Part shown: positions 45,713 through 55,080 of the stretch, piece after piece | Layout: each line of letters begins with the position of its first letter | How positions within the stretch are numbered: position 1 is the stretch's first letter | Program-made: the position numbers and the translations under genes | Source of the DNA: Aquarana catesbeiana | Taxonomy: Eukaryota; Chordata; Amphibia; Anura; Ranidae | Direction: 5' to 3' | Assembly (NCBI RefSeq): GCF_042186555.1 | Contig: NC_133333.1 | Span: 220,536,757 to 220,600,756 of the forward strand | Length of the DNA: 64,000 nt | Notes under the pieces: model-generated | Told to the model about the DNA's origin: nothing | Seen by the model: the letters and a program-made list of their open reading frames with translations, nothing else | The model's database searches: none

Positions 45713-47368
45713 CCAAATGGCGGTTCCCCCTCTGTTAAAAGTGGTGACAATAAATGTCGCCAGCATTAAGTCATTAAGTGCTCATTCTATGGCCTCCTTT
45801 TTGTTTAACCAATTAGATGCTGAAATGTTATTTTTGCAAGAGACTAGGTTCACCTCCTTGGCAGATATTCATATGGCCAAGAGAGAGTGGAGGTATGGTC
45901 CATCTCACTGGTCTCTTGCGGCTGAGCCTTACGGCGGTGTGGCGGTGTTGTTTAAAACCAGCATGGTAACTGTCTGGCGTGTTATTGAGGTGGAAATTGG
46001 GAGATGTATGGTCTTAGACGTCCTTGTAGGAGGGCAGAACCTGCACCTAATTAATGTTTATGGGTCGCACACAAAGTGGGACAGAAAATGCCTTTTACAA
46101 GGATCAAGCCATTTATTTTTACATCCCGGCAAGTAGTTTTTGGAGGTGACTTTAATACTGTGAGTAGGCCCAAGGACAGGAAGGGCTTCAAGGACAAACT
46201 GGGATATGATAGCTTTTTTTTAAATAATATGGTTAGGGATGCTGGTCTTGTGGACGTGCACATTAAGCACCTCCCGGATGACACACGGTTCACCTTTCAT
46301 CGAAGTAGTAGTCAGAGTAGGATAGATAGCTTTTTTTTTTTGCTTTCTCGCCCCCTGTGGTGCAGGCAGTGGAGTTCTCTGATCACTGTATGCTATCTGT
46401 GGTATCAAATGCTTCAGACTCCCCTCAGAGGGGCAAGGGCATCTGTAGATTGAATTTGACTCTCCTCTCGAGGATGAACATGTTAGACAATCTATTGAGG
46501 AATTCTTTCAGGCACAGGTGACCATCCTGGACTTTTGTAGCAGCAAGGCTGAGTGGTGGGACCTGACCAAAAAGAGGATCGCTGGATTCTTCAGGGGCCT
46601 AGCCAATAGAAAGCAGTTTGATAGATACACGGCCTACCAACGTTTGCAGAGGAAGCTGGATAATCTTGTCTCGAGAGGAGGAGATCCTGGGGCAATCACC
46701 AAAGTGAAAGTCCTCCTCAGGAAGTGTCAATATGACTAGCATGCCTCTTTGGTTCTGGAGAGGGACTATAAGAAGTGCCACTCTCCTGACCCTTACCAGA
46801 ACTGCAAACAAGGTGCAGCTGTTAAGACGGTCGTTGGCCTTAAAGATAATAGAGGTTCCTTGACAAAGTCCAGGTCAGGGATCCTGGAGGTCGTTAGGTC
46901 CTTTTATGCTGATCTTCTTAGGAGGAAAGCACTTGACCGAGACAAGATTGAAAGCTTTTTGAACTCTACCCCAGGTGATGGAGATGTCCCGTTGATGAAT
47001 TTGACTGCAGAGATCACAGTTGAAGAGGTGATTAGGGCAATTGAAGAGCTTGCCATCAAAAAGTCACCTGGACCGGATGGCTTGACGGCTGCAGTCAGGG
47101 AGCTCATGCTAAACATGGACGCACGGCACCAGATACCGTAATCATCCTTTTTGCTTTTGATGATTTTCATCCATGTGAATATACATCCCTCCCTACGGGT
47201 GATCAGGCATCCATCTGGACTACACAGGGGGGAGTCACTTCTGGGGGCACCCCTCCTCCCCTCTTCTCTCAGTTGACGCCTCGTATCCTGCGACTTCCCC
47301 AGAACTCTATTACAGAGGTTGTTTTTATCGTGAATATTGTTGTTGAATAATTGAAAAGCCTCGTCCAT

Positions 47369-47405
47369 TTTCCTGATGAAGCCTTCTGGGCGAAACATGT
47401 TGAAA
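47369..47405 (+). ncRNA. Hammerhead ribozyme (type I), copy 2, best preserved
   Basis: Stem I TTTC (47,369-47,372) pairs with GAAA (47,402-47,405). The core CTGATGA is 47,373-47,379. One extra A precedes stem II, GCC (47,381-47,383) with GGC (47,389-47,391) and loop TTCTG. GAAA follows at 47,392-47,395. The palindrome ACATGT (47,395-47,400) is a minimal stem III. The base after its U is U17 (47,401), so cleavage is predicted between 47,401 and 47,402. All invariant core bases of the hammerhead family are present. Short stem III is typical of the minimal forms in Penelope-like elements and newt satellite. Activity is inferred. Confidence 0.8.
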
Positions 47406-47719
47406 TTATGTGGACGTGGTTATGCTTTGAACTCTTGGTGACCACAGTTTTTTTCATTGTCAATATTAGGTTGAGGATGTATACCTTTGACTGTGAATGT
47501 AAAACTGTTCTCACATTTTATCGTAAATTTTTTTTGTAAAACTGCTTTAATAAATATTTGATATATTTTTAGTAGATAATGTCTTTTCCTATATCAGGGG
47601 TACCTTTAAAATCCCATTTTCTACATATTTTTTGGTTTACTACTTCAGGGATGATGGTACATATATAAAAAACGTTTATAAACACTGATCTCTACCCATA
47701 TAGCCTATCCTGAGTTAAC

Positions 47720-47762
47720 TGCTCTATGTGTTTGCAATTGACCCCTTCATCAGGAGGCTAGA
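47720..47762 (-). ncRNA. Hammerhead ribozyme-like motif, copy 6 (core mutated)
   Basis: On minus, CTGATGA (plus 47,753-47,747) is followed by a weak stem II and CAAAC where GAAAC is expected, then ACACAT and A. Stem I arms CTC and GAG still pair. The G12-to-C change should abolish activity. Confidence 0.45.
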
Positions 47763-49470
47763 GAACAGCATGTTGTGTGGGGTACCAGTAGGTGAGCCAC
47801 CTTTTGAGGGTTGTTGCCTGTGCGGATGATGTGTCGGTGATTGTCACTGGGGCGAAGGAGGTGGTCTATCTGACATCAAGGTACTCTGAAGCATCAGGCT
47901 CCAAGATCAATCGGGAAAAGGGTGAAGTTTTCTGGATAGGAAAGGAAGGTGGGGGGTTTGATCTCCCGGACACCTTTCCAGTGCCCCAGGAAAAAATTAA
48001 GATACTAGGCATTGAACTTGGACTCAGTGATTATGGCCTCAAAAACTGGGAATGCAGGCTGGAAGGTGTCAGAACTAAGGTGGACAGCTGGAAGAGATGG
48101 AAATTATCTCTGAGGATAAGGGTTGATCTGATTAAGACTTACCTGATTCCAGTCTTCTTGTATGTCAGCTTTGTCTGCATCTTGCAAGTGTCTCCCTATG
48201 CTATGGTCAGAAGTGTGTTCTTCCGGATGTTGTGGGCGAACAAACTGAACCTCATCAAGAGGAATGTCACCTACCCATGCAGGAGGGAGTCTGGCTTAGG
48301 TATGGTCAACCCCATTCTTTTCTTTTCACTGCTATTTCTCAAGTTTAACATTGGTAATATGCTTGCAGTGAAACCTCCTGGATGGGCAGGCATGTTTAGA
48401 TCTTGGTTTAGGCCTTTTCTATGACTTTGGAAAGAAGGTGGCAAAGTGAAGAATCTCAGGGGTCATCGTGGTCAGCTTCCAGCCTATGACGCTCCGTGCC
48501 TAAAGTCACTGCGGCAGTGGGGATTGTCGACTGAAGATCTCAGATCAGTTCCAAGGAAAGTTCTTATGAGTCGAGTCTTGAGCGAAGTCTTTCATGACCC
48601 ACTGGCCTTAAGGGATTGCCCAGGCCCAATTTTGAGGGCAGGGTTAAGACTGATTAATTTGCATAGAGTACCCCTTAAATTTAGGGATCTGGCCTGCTTG
48701 TGCTTCCACGGGAGGCTCTGTGTTCGGGGCAATTTGAAATACAGCAGTGAGATGGATCGTTGAGTGTGCAGATGAGGAGAAGTCTATGAACCATTTTCTG
48801 CTTCGTTGCCCTTTTAACATAGAGGTGTACAAACAGGTGGGGAGGGCACTCTGTATTCCTTTCCTCTCCAGGCTGGGTTATGCTGAGTGGTTGTGCATTT
48901 AAAACTGGTGGAGTTTTTTGTTTGAATACACTTTTTTTTAGTCAGCCTAGTAGTCCATTATTTCACCTGGAACGCACGGTGTCAGGTCACCACTCTACAT
49001 AAAATCCTTCCTGTTCAGGTGGTGGTGTGTGACATTGTATATGAGGTGGGGAAGATTCGGGGGCTTGAGAGAGACAAGCAGGGTCATGGGGCTTGGTTGA
49101 AGGCATGGAGGGGTTTCAAGCCTCCGTGACTGCCAGAGTCTCTATCCCGGGCGTGGCTGTCTGTCTCTTATCACCCTAGATTTTATAATTTATGAATAAT
49201 TTTTGATAAATGGCTGCGTACATAGGTGATGGGTTGTGCCTCTTAGGCCCTCTCTGCTGCTTTATGTAAATAGTTTTCTAAAAATGTTTTGGTAGTGGAC
49301 TATGTATATATTGTATATATTCTGAACATGGATGTGTATTCCTTTGTTTTCAGTTGAAGTTTTGTACTATGGTTTTTTTATTTTTGTATAAAATTTGTTG
49401 TTTGATTATTTTCAATAAAAGATCAGCAGATTCCTCCAGCAGAGCTGAGTATTGCAGGAGAGTAGAGTTA

Positions 49471-49746
49471 GGCACAGTTTACACTGCTGCGACCTGGGAG
49501 TCACTTTTAAGCAACATCAGGGAATGCCTGTGTAATCTTCCTGTAGTGTCGGATCCAAATAAGAGGATCCGACTTAAATGCCATGTCCATTCGATTCTAT
49601 GGGCTAAAATCGAACAGACATCAGACCAATGTAGTGCAGGAACCTTTTCCATAGTTGGACCGGCATAATTAAACATTGATTTTTACCTGTCATACGACAT
49701 GTGTTCTCAAAGTTGGAGCGCATGTCGCACCAGTGTGATCCGGGCC
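49471..49746. mobile_element. 276 bp MITE in the minisatellite
   Basis: GCACAGTTTACACTGCTGCGAC at the left and GTCGCACCAGTGTGATCCGG at the right are imperfect inverted ends. Interior GGATCC-centred palindrome (GTCGGATCC / GGATCCGAC). TA adjoins each end, and minisatellite units lie on both sides. Confidence 0.75.
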
Positions 49747-49839
49747 TAAGAGGAAGAAGCAGAGTCCTCTAGCAGTATAGAGTATATCAGGAGAGGAGAC
49801 TTAGTGGAAGGAGCAGAGTCCTCCAGCAGTACATAGTAT

Positions 49840-50979
49840 CTAGCAACCTCCCGGACCTCCAAAGGCCTGATGGTGACCAGAAGAGTTTGGGAGAGCTGAC
49901 ATCCTTCCTTGTAGAGTGGGTTAACAGGCATGGTGGGTGTAATGCAAGATTAAATGATGGGTGCCAGTCACTTTTTGAATGCAAACAAGAGATTTATTGT
50001 CTCTTAACAAGAACTTTGGGAAAGCGGGTTAGGGCCAGGACACCCTTAGGTAGATGCAATGGTAATTGGCAGACTCTGAGACACTATAGGTAGATAGCTA
50101 TACAGGGAAAGGCCTCCAGCCGGGTGCCACCTCTGTATAGGTAGGACCGCTGTCTCCTATGGCAACTGAACAGTCACTAAAGGTATTCGTACATACAGTA
50201 ACTCTTCTTAACACTTCACTCACTGGTCTCCCAGTCTCTCACTAGACGTTCAGATCCCAGTCATCACTGGATCTCTCGAGCTATTCCACAGCTAACCCAC
50301 TGTATACTTCATAAACGTCACCCCCGCTAACCCCCTGTGTCCCTGGCTTGGCACTCGCTGACTCTTTCCCACTGCTTCACCGTCCCCAGCTGGTGAGAAG
50401 ACTGCCCTGGTACTTGCTTGAGCTTACTCACAGTAGTGTCTGGTAATAAGGTGGATGGTCCCTTAGTGGCGACTGCTTCCCCTTTAACTCCGCTGGTTCC
50501 CTGCCTGGCTGAACCTTCACAACTCGGTTGGACTCCAATCCTGCAGTCCCAACCCCACGCTGCTTCTCTTGCTCCTGAATAGGCCTCAGGCAGTCTAGCA
50601 GCCAGGTGTCCGCGGGATAGGCCTCTGGCTTCCGGCCTTGCAACCCGGGGCGATATAACACAGGTCCACCTAGACAACCGTCCAGGTGGCACAGAACCCC
50701 GATCACCTGACTCTACCCAAATAAATAGGCTCTCCCAGCAAGCCAAGGGACTAAAGAAACCACTGCCAATTGGCTGAGACACCCCATCCATTCATAATCT
50801 TACCTTTGCTATGCCCTTGTCAATCTAATGTCACAGTGCTATCTAGTGACAGAAGAGAAAAGGTGCAGCAATTTCAGAATTAGATGGGAATCAGTGGATC
50901 TTCTAACAATTAGCCAGGACATTTACTATCTGGCAAACTAAATTTGTTAGCAACCCTGCCTAAACACCAGGGTGCTACA
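49840..50979 (-). mobile_element. Solo LTR, 1,140 bp
   Basis: On the minus strand it begins TGTAGCACCCTGGTG and ends GGAGGTTGCTAG. AGTAT flanks both sides (49,835-49,839, 50,980-50,984), a 5 bp target duplication within the minisatellite. An AATAAA on minus (plus TTTATT at 49,993) lies about 155 bases before the 3' end, as in the LTR at 22,061. The 154-codon minus-strand frame inside is not recognisable as a retroviral or other protein. No internal region remains, consistent with LTR-LTR recombination. Confidence 0.7.
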
Positions 50980-51315
50980 AGTATATCAGGAGAGGAGAGT
51001 TAGAGGAAGGAGCAGAGTCCTCCAGGAGAGAAGAGTATTTCAGGAGAGGAGCATTAGAGAAAGGTGTAGATGCCTCCAGCAGTGCTGAGTATTTCAGGAA
51101 AGGAGAGTTAGAGGAAGGAGCAGATTCCTCCAGCAGTGCAAAATATTTCAGGAGAGGAACGCTAGAGGAAGGAGCAGAGTCCTCCAGCAGAGCAGAGTAT
51201 TTCTGGAGAAGAGAGTTAGACAGGGGAGGAAGCAGAGTCCTCCAGTGCAGAGTATTTCAGGAAAGCAGAGTTAGAGAAAGGTGCAGAGTATTTCAGGAGA
51301 GGAGAGTTATATATA

Positions 51316-52139
51316 GACCTGTGATGAGGTGAATATACTGAAAGAGATGTGGGTCCTGTATTGCTCTGCTTTGCTGTATTGTGATGATGATGATTGTGTT
51401 TCTAAATTAAACTTACTAGAAAGTTTTTGTTTTTTTTGTTTAGTGCTCGTTATTTTCTCTATTTTTCAGGGTTTTTCATCAGATCTTTTATATCATCTCA
51501 AGTTGTTTATTTTTCCTCTTCGTTATGACTCGGAATGCCTGATAGAATTTTTTCCGATATTCGAAGTGGAACTAAGCTGTGCCGTCTCCACGGCAACAAA
51601 TGTAAACGGCACAAAGCCCAATGCCGCCGCGAAAATGGGAGACGGGGATTTGTCTTGTTGTCTGTGCAGGAAAAACAGAATATTTTATGATTTGATTCTC
51701 TGTGCACCGAACTACAGAGGCTGCATCCCAGTGGCTGGCACTGCGGGGCGATTCTGTCAGCAGAGATGAGAACCCCCTCCCGGGGGGATTCTTCTCCTCT
51801 TCTCCGCTGGGTACTCGTCAATTCCTCCACTGATCCCCTCTCTACCTGAGCAGATTCCTTTTTTCTTCCATATTTTGTATTTCATTGTCTGCTGTCCTCA
51901 CAAGCCGTCTAGTTTAAGAGCAGTGCCGCCACTGCGATCTGGCAGAGCTCCTCCTGCACACCAAGACCTGGCCACAGATGCAAGGAGCGTTCTTAGCAAG
52001 GGTGGACATAGAAATATAGATTTTTTTTTAAACTTCAGTATTGTGTATGATAGGTTCACTAAACTATAACTCTGGCTTACTCAAAGATTTCCCCACTTAT
52101 TAATTATTTCTGCCTGTTCTTACTCATCGTTACAGGGCT
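51316..52139. promoter_or_regulatory. Unique block with conserved-element candidate at 51,470-51,780
   Basis: Repeat-free and of mixed composition, with TTATATCATCTCAAGTTG, CGTCTCCACGGCAACAAATG and ACTACAGAGGCTGCATCCC. The TCCACGGCAACA string resembles an X-box (RFX) site, GTNRCC-N-RGYAAC, but is only suggestive. The 146-codon frame beginning 51,329 lacks protein features. Confidence 0.25.
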
Positions 52140-52560
52140 CATTTGCAGCTGGTGATATTTTTTTTTTGGGGTGGGGGGGCAGTTACCCCATCTATGGTGG
52201 GCATCACAGACGGTGGGCATCACAAGCGGCTTCCCCTTCCCTGCTCTCCTCCGCGGGTATCACGGCGGCTTCTGTTTTCCTCCCTCCTCCGCAGCCAATC
52301 GGAATGCTTCTTCTACTTTTGGCCAATCGGGAAACGGGTCTCAGACCCACATTCACTATTGTCACACAATTTGGGTGGGCGCCCCGAGCACACAATATTT
52401 TGAAGCCTATTAGAGCACCCCTCATTGGAATTCATGCATCCGGCATGGCGGCCGGACGCACGGATGGGGGGGACGGCGTCCTTAATGGATGGCACGCTCC
52501 TGCTCATTTGACCGGAAGCTGTATTGGGAGGCTTCTGTAAAGCACAGGTCTCTGTACTCT
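52140..52560. other. GC-richer block, possible unclassified repeat
   Basis: Begins with a T-run and GGGGTGGGGGGGCAGTTACC. Contains a tandem GGTGGGCATCACA pair and AATCGG phrases. It looks like an old interspersed element, but I see no paired ends. Confidence 0.35.
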
Positions 52561-53200
52561 TTGAGCATGTCTGGGTGTTCAGCTTGGTGTACACGTTAAA
52601 AATATCAGAAAAATTATTGTTGTGTTTTCTTTTCTTTTTTTTTTTTTTTTTTTTGCATGCTGGTCTCATATAGAAAACTAATGGGTTACTAGAGTTACGA
52701 AAATTCTCATAAGACCGAAAACCACTTCCCACAATGATGTTATGTATTGTAATGTATTTAGTTTTTGAGTGTGTGTGATTTTGGTCACTCCATTTTATTT
52801 ATGGACAAATACTGTACTGATTAAACAGAAATAATTAGTTCTGTTATCATACGAGAACATTTTTCGTGTTTGCTCCTTCTGATGATTTCACTGCCGTGAT
52901 CGGCTCTCAAAAGCTGTTTACTAAGGATCAGATTATCGGATGATCGCTCCGAAAGCTGTATTTTTTTGTCTGATTTTCTCATTGTGTGTACTAGGCAATA
53001 GTCTCAGGGGTGATACAAGTATGGTGTATCTGTGTAAAAAGTGGATTGACCTGACTCCTGTAGAACAGGCCACAAGGTGGCTCTCAGGCTAGAGTTAACA
53101 CCAGAAGCCGGTGAGCCCTTGGAAAAAAATAAATATTAGGAATGCCAATAAAAAAATTCTAAATGACTGAAATAAAATTCAAAGGTCTGCTTTATTGGAT
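52561..53200. other. Unique sequence with T-run
   Basis: A poly-T tract of about 21 lies near 52,634-52,655; otherwise AT-rich unique sequence. Confidence 0.4.
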
Positions 53201-53207
53201 ATGAACA

Positions 53208-53254
53208 AAAGCCAACATGTTTCATGTTTTACACTCCCTCCTTCAGGGCTGGTA
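53208..53254 (-). ncRNA. Hammerhead ribozyme-like motif, copy 5
   Basis: On minus, stem I AGCC (plus 53,250-53,247) pairs perfectly with GGCT (plus 53,213-53,210). The core reads CTGAAGG where CTGANGA is expected, then a variable stem II region, GAAAC (plus 53,223-53,219), palindrome ACATGT and U17. The A9-to-G change probably inactivates it. AATAAA follows 12 bases downstream (plus TTTATT at 53,191). Confidence 0.55.
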
Positions 53255-53796
53255 TTACAGATGCATTTTTATCTAATGTAGTGAGTCCTGTGCTGAAAGA
53301 GATGAAACACTTGCAGGAATATACCTGGAACCTTTAAAGGAGAAGTATTGGGTTTGGGTTATTTGCAGATTTATACTTAGGTGGATGCATCATCAGTCTG
53401 ATACTGCATCTGTCCCCCAGCGCCTCTATACTGAGAACCGTGTGATCTAACACTGCAGTTCGTTCAGTTCTCACAGCTCCCTGAGCCAGTCACCGCTCTC
53501 TACTCTTCCCCCTCCTCACTGGAATGCTGGGTTGTGAAGGAGGTTGTGAAGGAGCTGCTGGCTCAGGCTCTGTGGCTCGCTGAGAGGCTGAGCTGGGTGC
53601 CGGTCCAGGCATGTGGGCAGATCCCGACCCCAGTGTAACGATCTTGCCTGAGCATGGACCGGCTCTGTGACGTCAGCAGACAGCGGACTTTAGCCCGCTG
53701 TCTGCTGGAAATGGGTCACAGGAGTGCAGTTCGAACTGACCCACAGGAGAAGTACAGCCAAACAAGCTGTACGTCTGCTATAACTTGTATAGAGCG
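53255..53796. other. Unique sequence between two hammerhead-like motifs
   Basis: Includes TTTAAAGGAGAAGTATTGGG near 53,334, a likely end of a TTAA element related to GGAGAAGTACAGCC near 53,745, and a hairpin GCAGACAGCGG / CCGCTGTCTGC at 53,678-53,704. No gene. Confidence 0.4.
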
Positions 53797-53846
53797 CCAA
53801 CCCTGAAGAAGAGGACATTTGCTACACTAGAAACGTATTGGCTTGT
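53797..53846 (+). ncRNA. Hammerhead ribozyme-like motif, copy 4
   Basis: Core CTGAAGA at 53,803-53,809, GAAAC at 53,830-53,834, hexamer ACGTAT with U at 53,838 and U17 at 53,839. Stem I CCAACC (53,797-53,802) against GGCTTG (53,840-53,845) pairs at four of six positions, including the two next to the core. Stem II is longer and poorly paired. A decayed but recognisable copy. Confidence 0.55.
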
Positions 53847-53899
53847 CTCATAAGTAGTAAACTGGTCCTTTGATTTTAGTAGTTTAGAGATTGACACTC

Positions 53900-54429
53900 T
53901 TAAAGTGGAACTTCCGTACATCGGATCCCCCCCCCCCTCCGGTGTCACAATTGGCACTTTTCAGGGGGGAGGGGCTTGTAGATAATGTAAGATGTCACAC
54001 CGCTTGCAGAGTTTTCCTTATGGTATGCATGCAAGTGGAAGGTACGGAGAGGTTAGGTATACATTCCGGACAGTGAACGTCAAAGTGCTTCCGGCATAGA
54101 TATCCGCAGAATCTGCGGGTATTTACGCCACTTCCCGTTCCCCCCGTTGTCTGCTGGGAAACACACGGGTCCCAGAGACAGCAGGGACCATCTGTATTGC
54201 GCTGCGCGACTCGCGCATGTGCAGTAGGGAACTGGGAAGTGAAGCCGCAAGCCTTCAGTTCCTGATTCTCTTACCGAAGATGGAGGTGGACCGAGAGACG
54301 GTTCGACCTCGGGTGCCGACATCGCGGGAGCCCTGGACAGGTAAGTGTCCATGTTTTAAAAGTCAGCAGCTGCAGTATTTGTAGCTGCTGACTTTTTAAA
54401 AAAAAAATTTCGGTGAAGCTCCGCTTTAA
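53900..54429 (+). mobile_element. TTAA MITE copy F (AGTCAGCAGCTAC family)
   Basis: Complete from TTAAAGTGGAACTTCCG to GAAGCTCCGCTTTAA. Donor-like GGACAGGTAAGTGTCC (GT at 54,341) precedes the hairpin AAAAGTCAGCAGCTGC / GTAGCTGCTGACTTTT. Longest copy in the window (530 bp). Confidence 0.85.
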
Positions 54430-54699
54430 TACTTATGTCTATGCACTGTGTATACTGGCTTACGTAAGGGCTACAAGTCAGTAACTGGAGGAGCATGAGC
54501 AAGACTTGACATCCCAGACAATGTGGGGGCTAGTGGTGACGCACAGGTTTCTCTAATCTCAATGAGGTATAATTAGCCCTTAAAGATATGTTCCAATGTC
54601 CGTTGATGGTTATGGGGAATCAGTGAGGGGTCAGGTAAGGTTTGCTACCCCCGTGAGTAGGCAAGGGGTGGGCAGGAGGTGTTGCTGCCCTGGGAACTG
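54430..54699. other. Unique spacer
   Basis: No recognised feature. Confidence 0.4.
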
Positions 54700-55080
54700 T
54701 GGTATCGCGTGAGTTGGGGGGACACCACAAGGAGATTGGGGAAGAGGGGGTTTGTGTTGTAAGAGGGAATTTTGGGGGGTGGCATATGTAAGTATTGTTC
54801 TAGGGGGGGAAATTTGAGGGGGTTCTAAGAGTGGTGATTTGGGGGGATTTTTGATGGATGGGAGGGAGATTTGTGCTAGGTGGGGGGATTTGGGGGGGAA
54901 TTTGTGCTGGGGGAGGGTTAAAGTGGGGTGGGGGAAAGATGTGAAGTTTTGGGGGTAGAGGATTTGTGCTAGAAGGGGTACATTTGTTTTTTTTGGGGGG
55001 GGGGGATTTGTGCTGAAAGGGGGGATTTCAGCAGGGGGCAGGCTTGTACTGGCAGGAGGGGGAATTTATGCTTCGGGGGT
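54700..55080 (+). repeat. G-rich degenerate array (GGGGGATTTGTGCTG)
   Basis: Repeats of a G-run of 4-9 followed by ATTTGTGCT at irregular spacing. Many closely spaced G-runs on plus make G-quadruplex formation likely. Non-coding. Confidence 0.75.

Larger units (their letters stand above)
47090..47780. mobile_element. Foreign insert replacing the LINE RT core, with two hammerhead-like motifs
   Basis: Between the LINE's GPDGLTA and ADDV motifs lies about 690 bp with no LINE similarity. It carries a hammerhead-like motif on plus at 47,369-47,405 followed by AATAAA at 47,549, and a weaker one on minus at 47,762-47,720. The LINE palm sequence is absent rather than split, so this was an insertion with deletion or a recombination. 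Confidence 0.6.
45717..49200 (+). pseudogene. LINE ORF2 (endonuclease-reverse transcriptase), broken
   Basis: Starts ATGGCGGTTCCC at 45,717. The endonuclease domain shows NVASIKS, FLQETRFTS (catalytic Glu), GGVAVLF, then after a frame break GGDFNTV and SQSRIDSFF. RT entry motifs follow at 46,995-47,090 (AIEELAIKKSPGPDGLTA). The palm up to motif C is missing and replaced by 47,090-47,780. Motif C appears as ACADDVSVIV near 47,816, then thumb and C-terminal parts (INREKGEVFWIGK; HFLLRCPFN near 48,792). Many stops. Cannot encode an active enzyme. Confidence 0.85.
43106..49437 (+). mobile_element. Tx1-like (L1 superfamily) LINE, defective
   Basis: Order: 5' leader with a nested MITE, ORF1 with three CCHC knuckles, ORF2 with endonuclease, reverse transcriptase and C-terminal segments, then a 3' end with TTTTCAATAAAAGATC at 49,408-49,423. 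Zinc knuckles plus an APE-type endonuclease with GGVAVLF and GDFNTV are typical of the Tx1/Keno branch known from Xenopus. Both reading frames are broken by shifts and stops, and the RT palm is replaced by foreign DNA. Confidence 0.85.
42945..51315. repeat. Single ~54 bp minisatellite split by three insertions
   Basis: Units of AGAGTTAGAGGAAGGAGCAG, AGTCCTCCAGCAGTGCAG and AGTATTTCAGGAG occur at 42,945-43,105, 49,438-49,470, 49,747-49,839 and 50,980-51,315. A LINE, a MITE and a solo LTR fill the gaps. Taking these out leaves one continuous array. Confidence 0.85.

Noticed and set aside
50327..50791. 154-codon minus-strand frame as a retroviral or host gene
   Set aside because: It lies inside a solo LTR and shows no recognisable domain.
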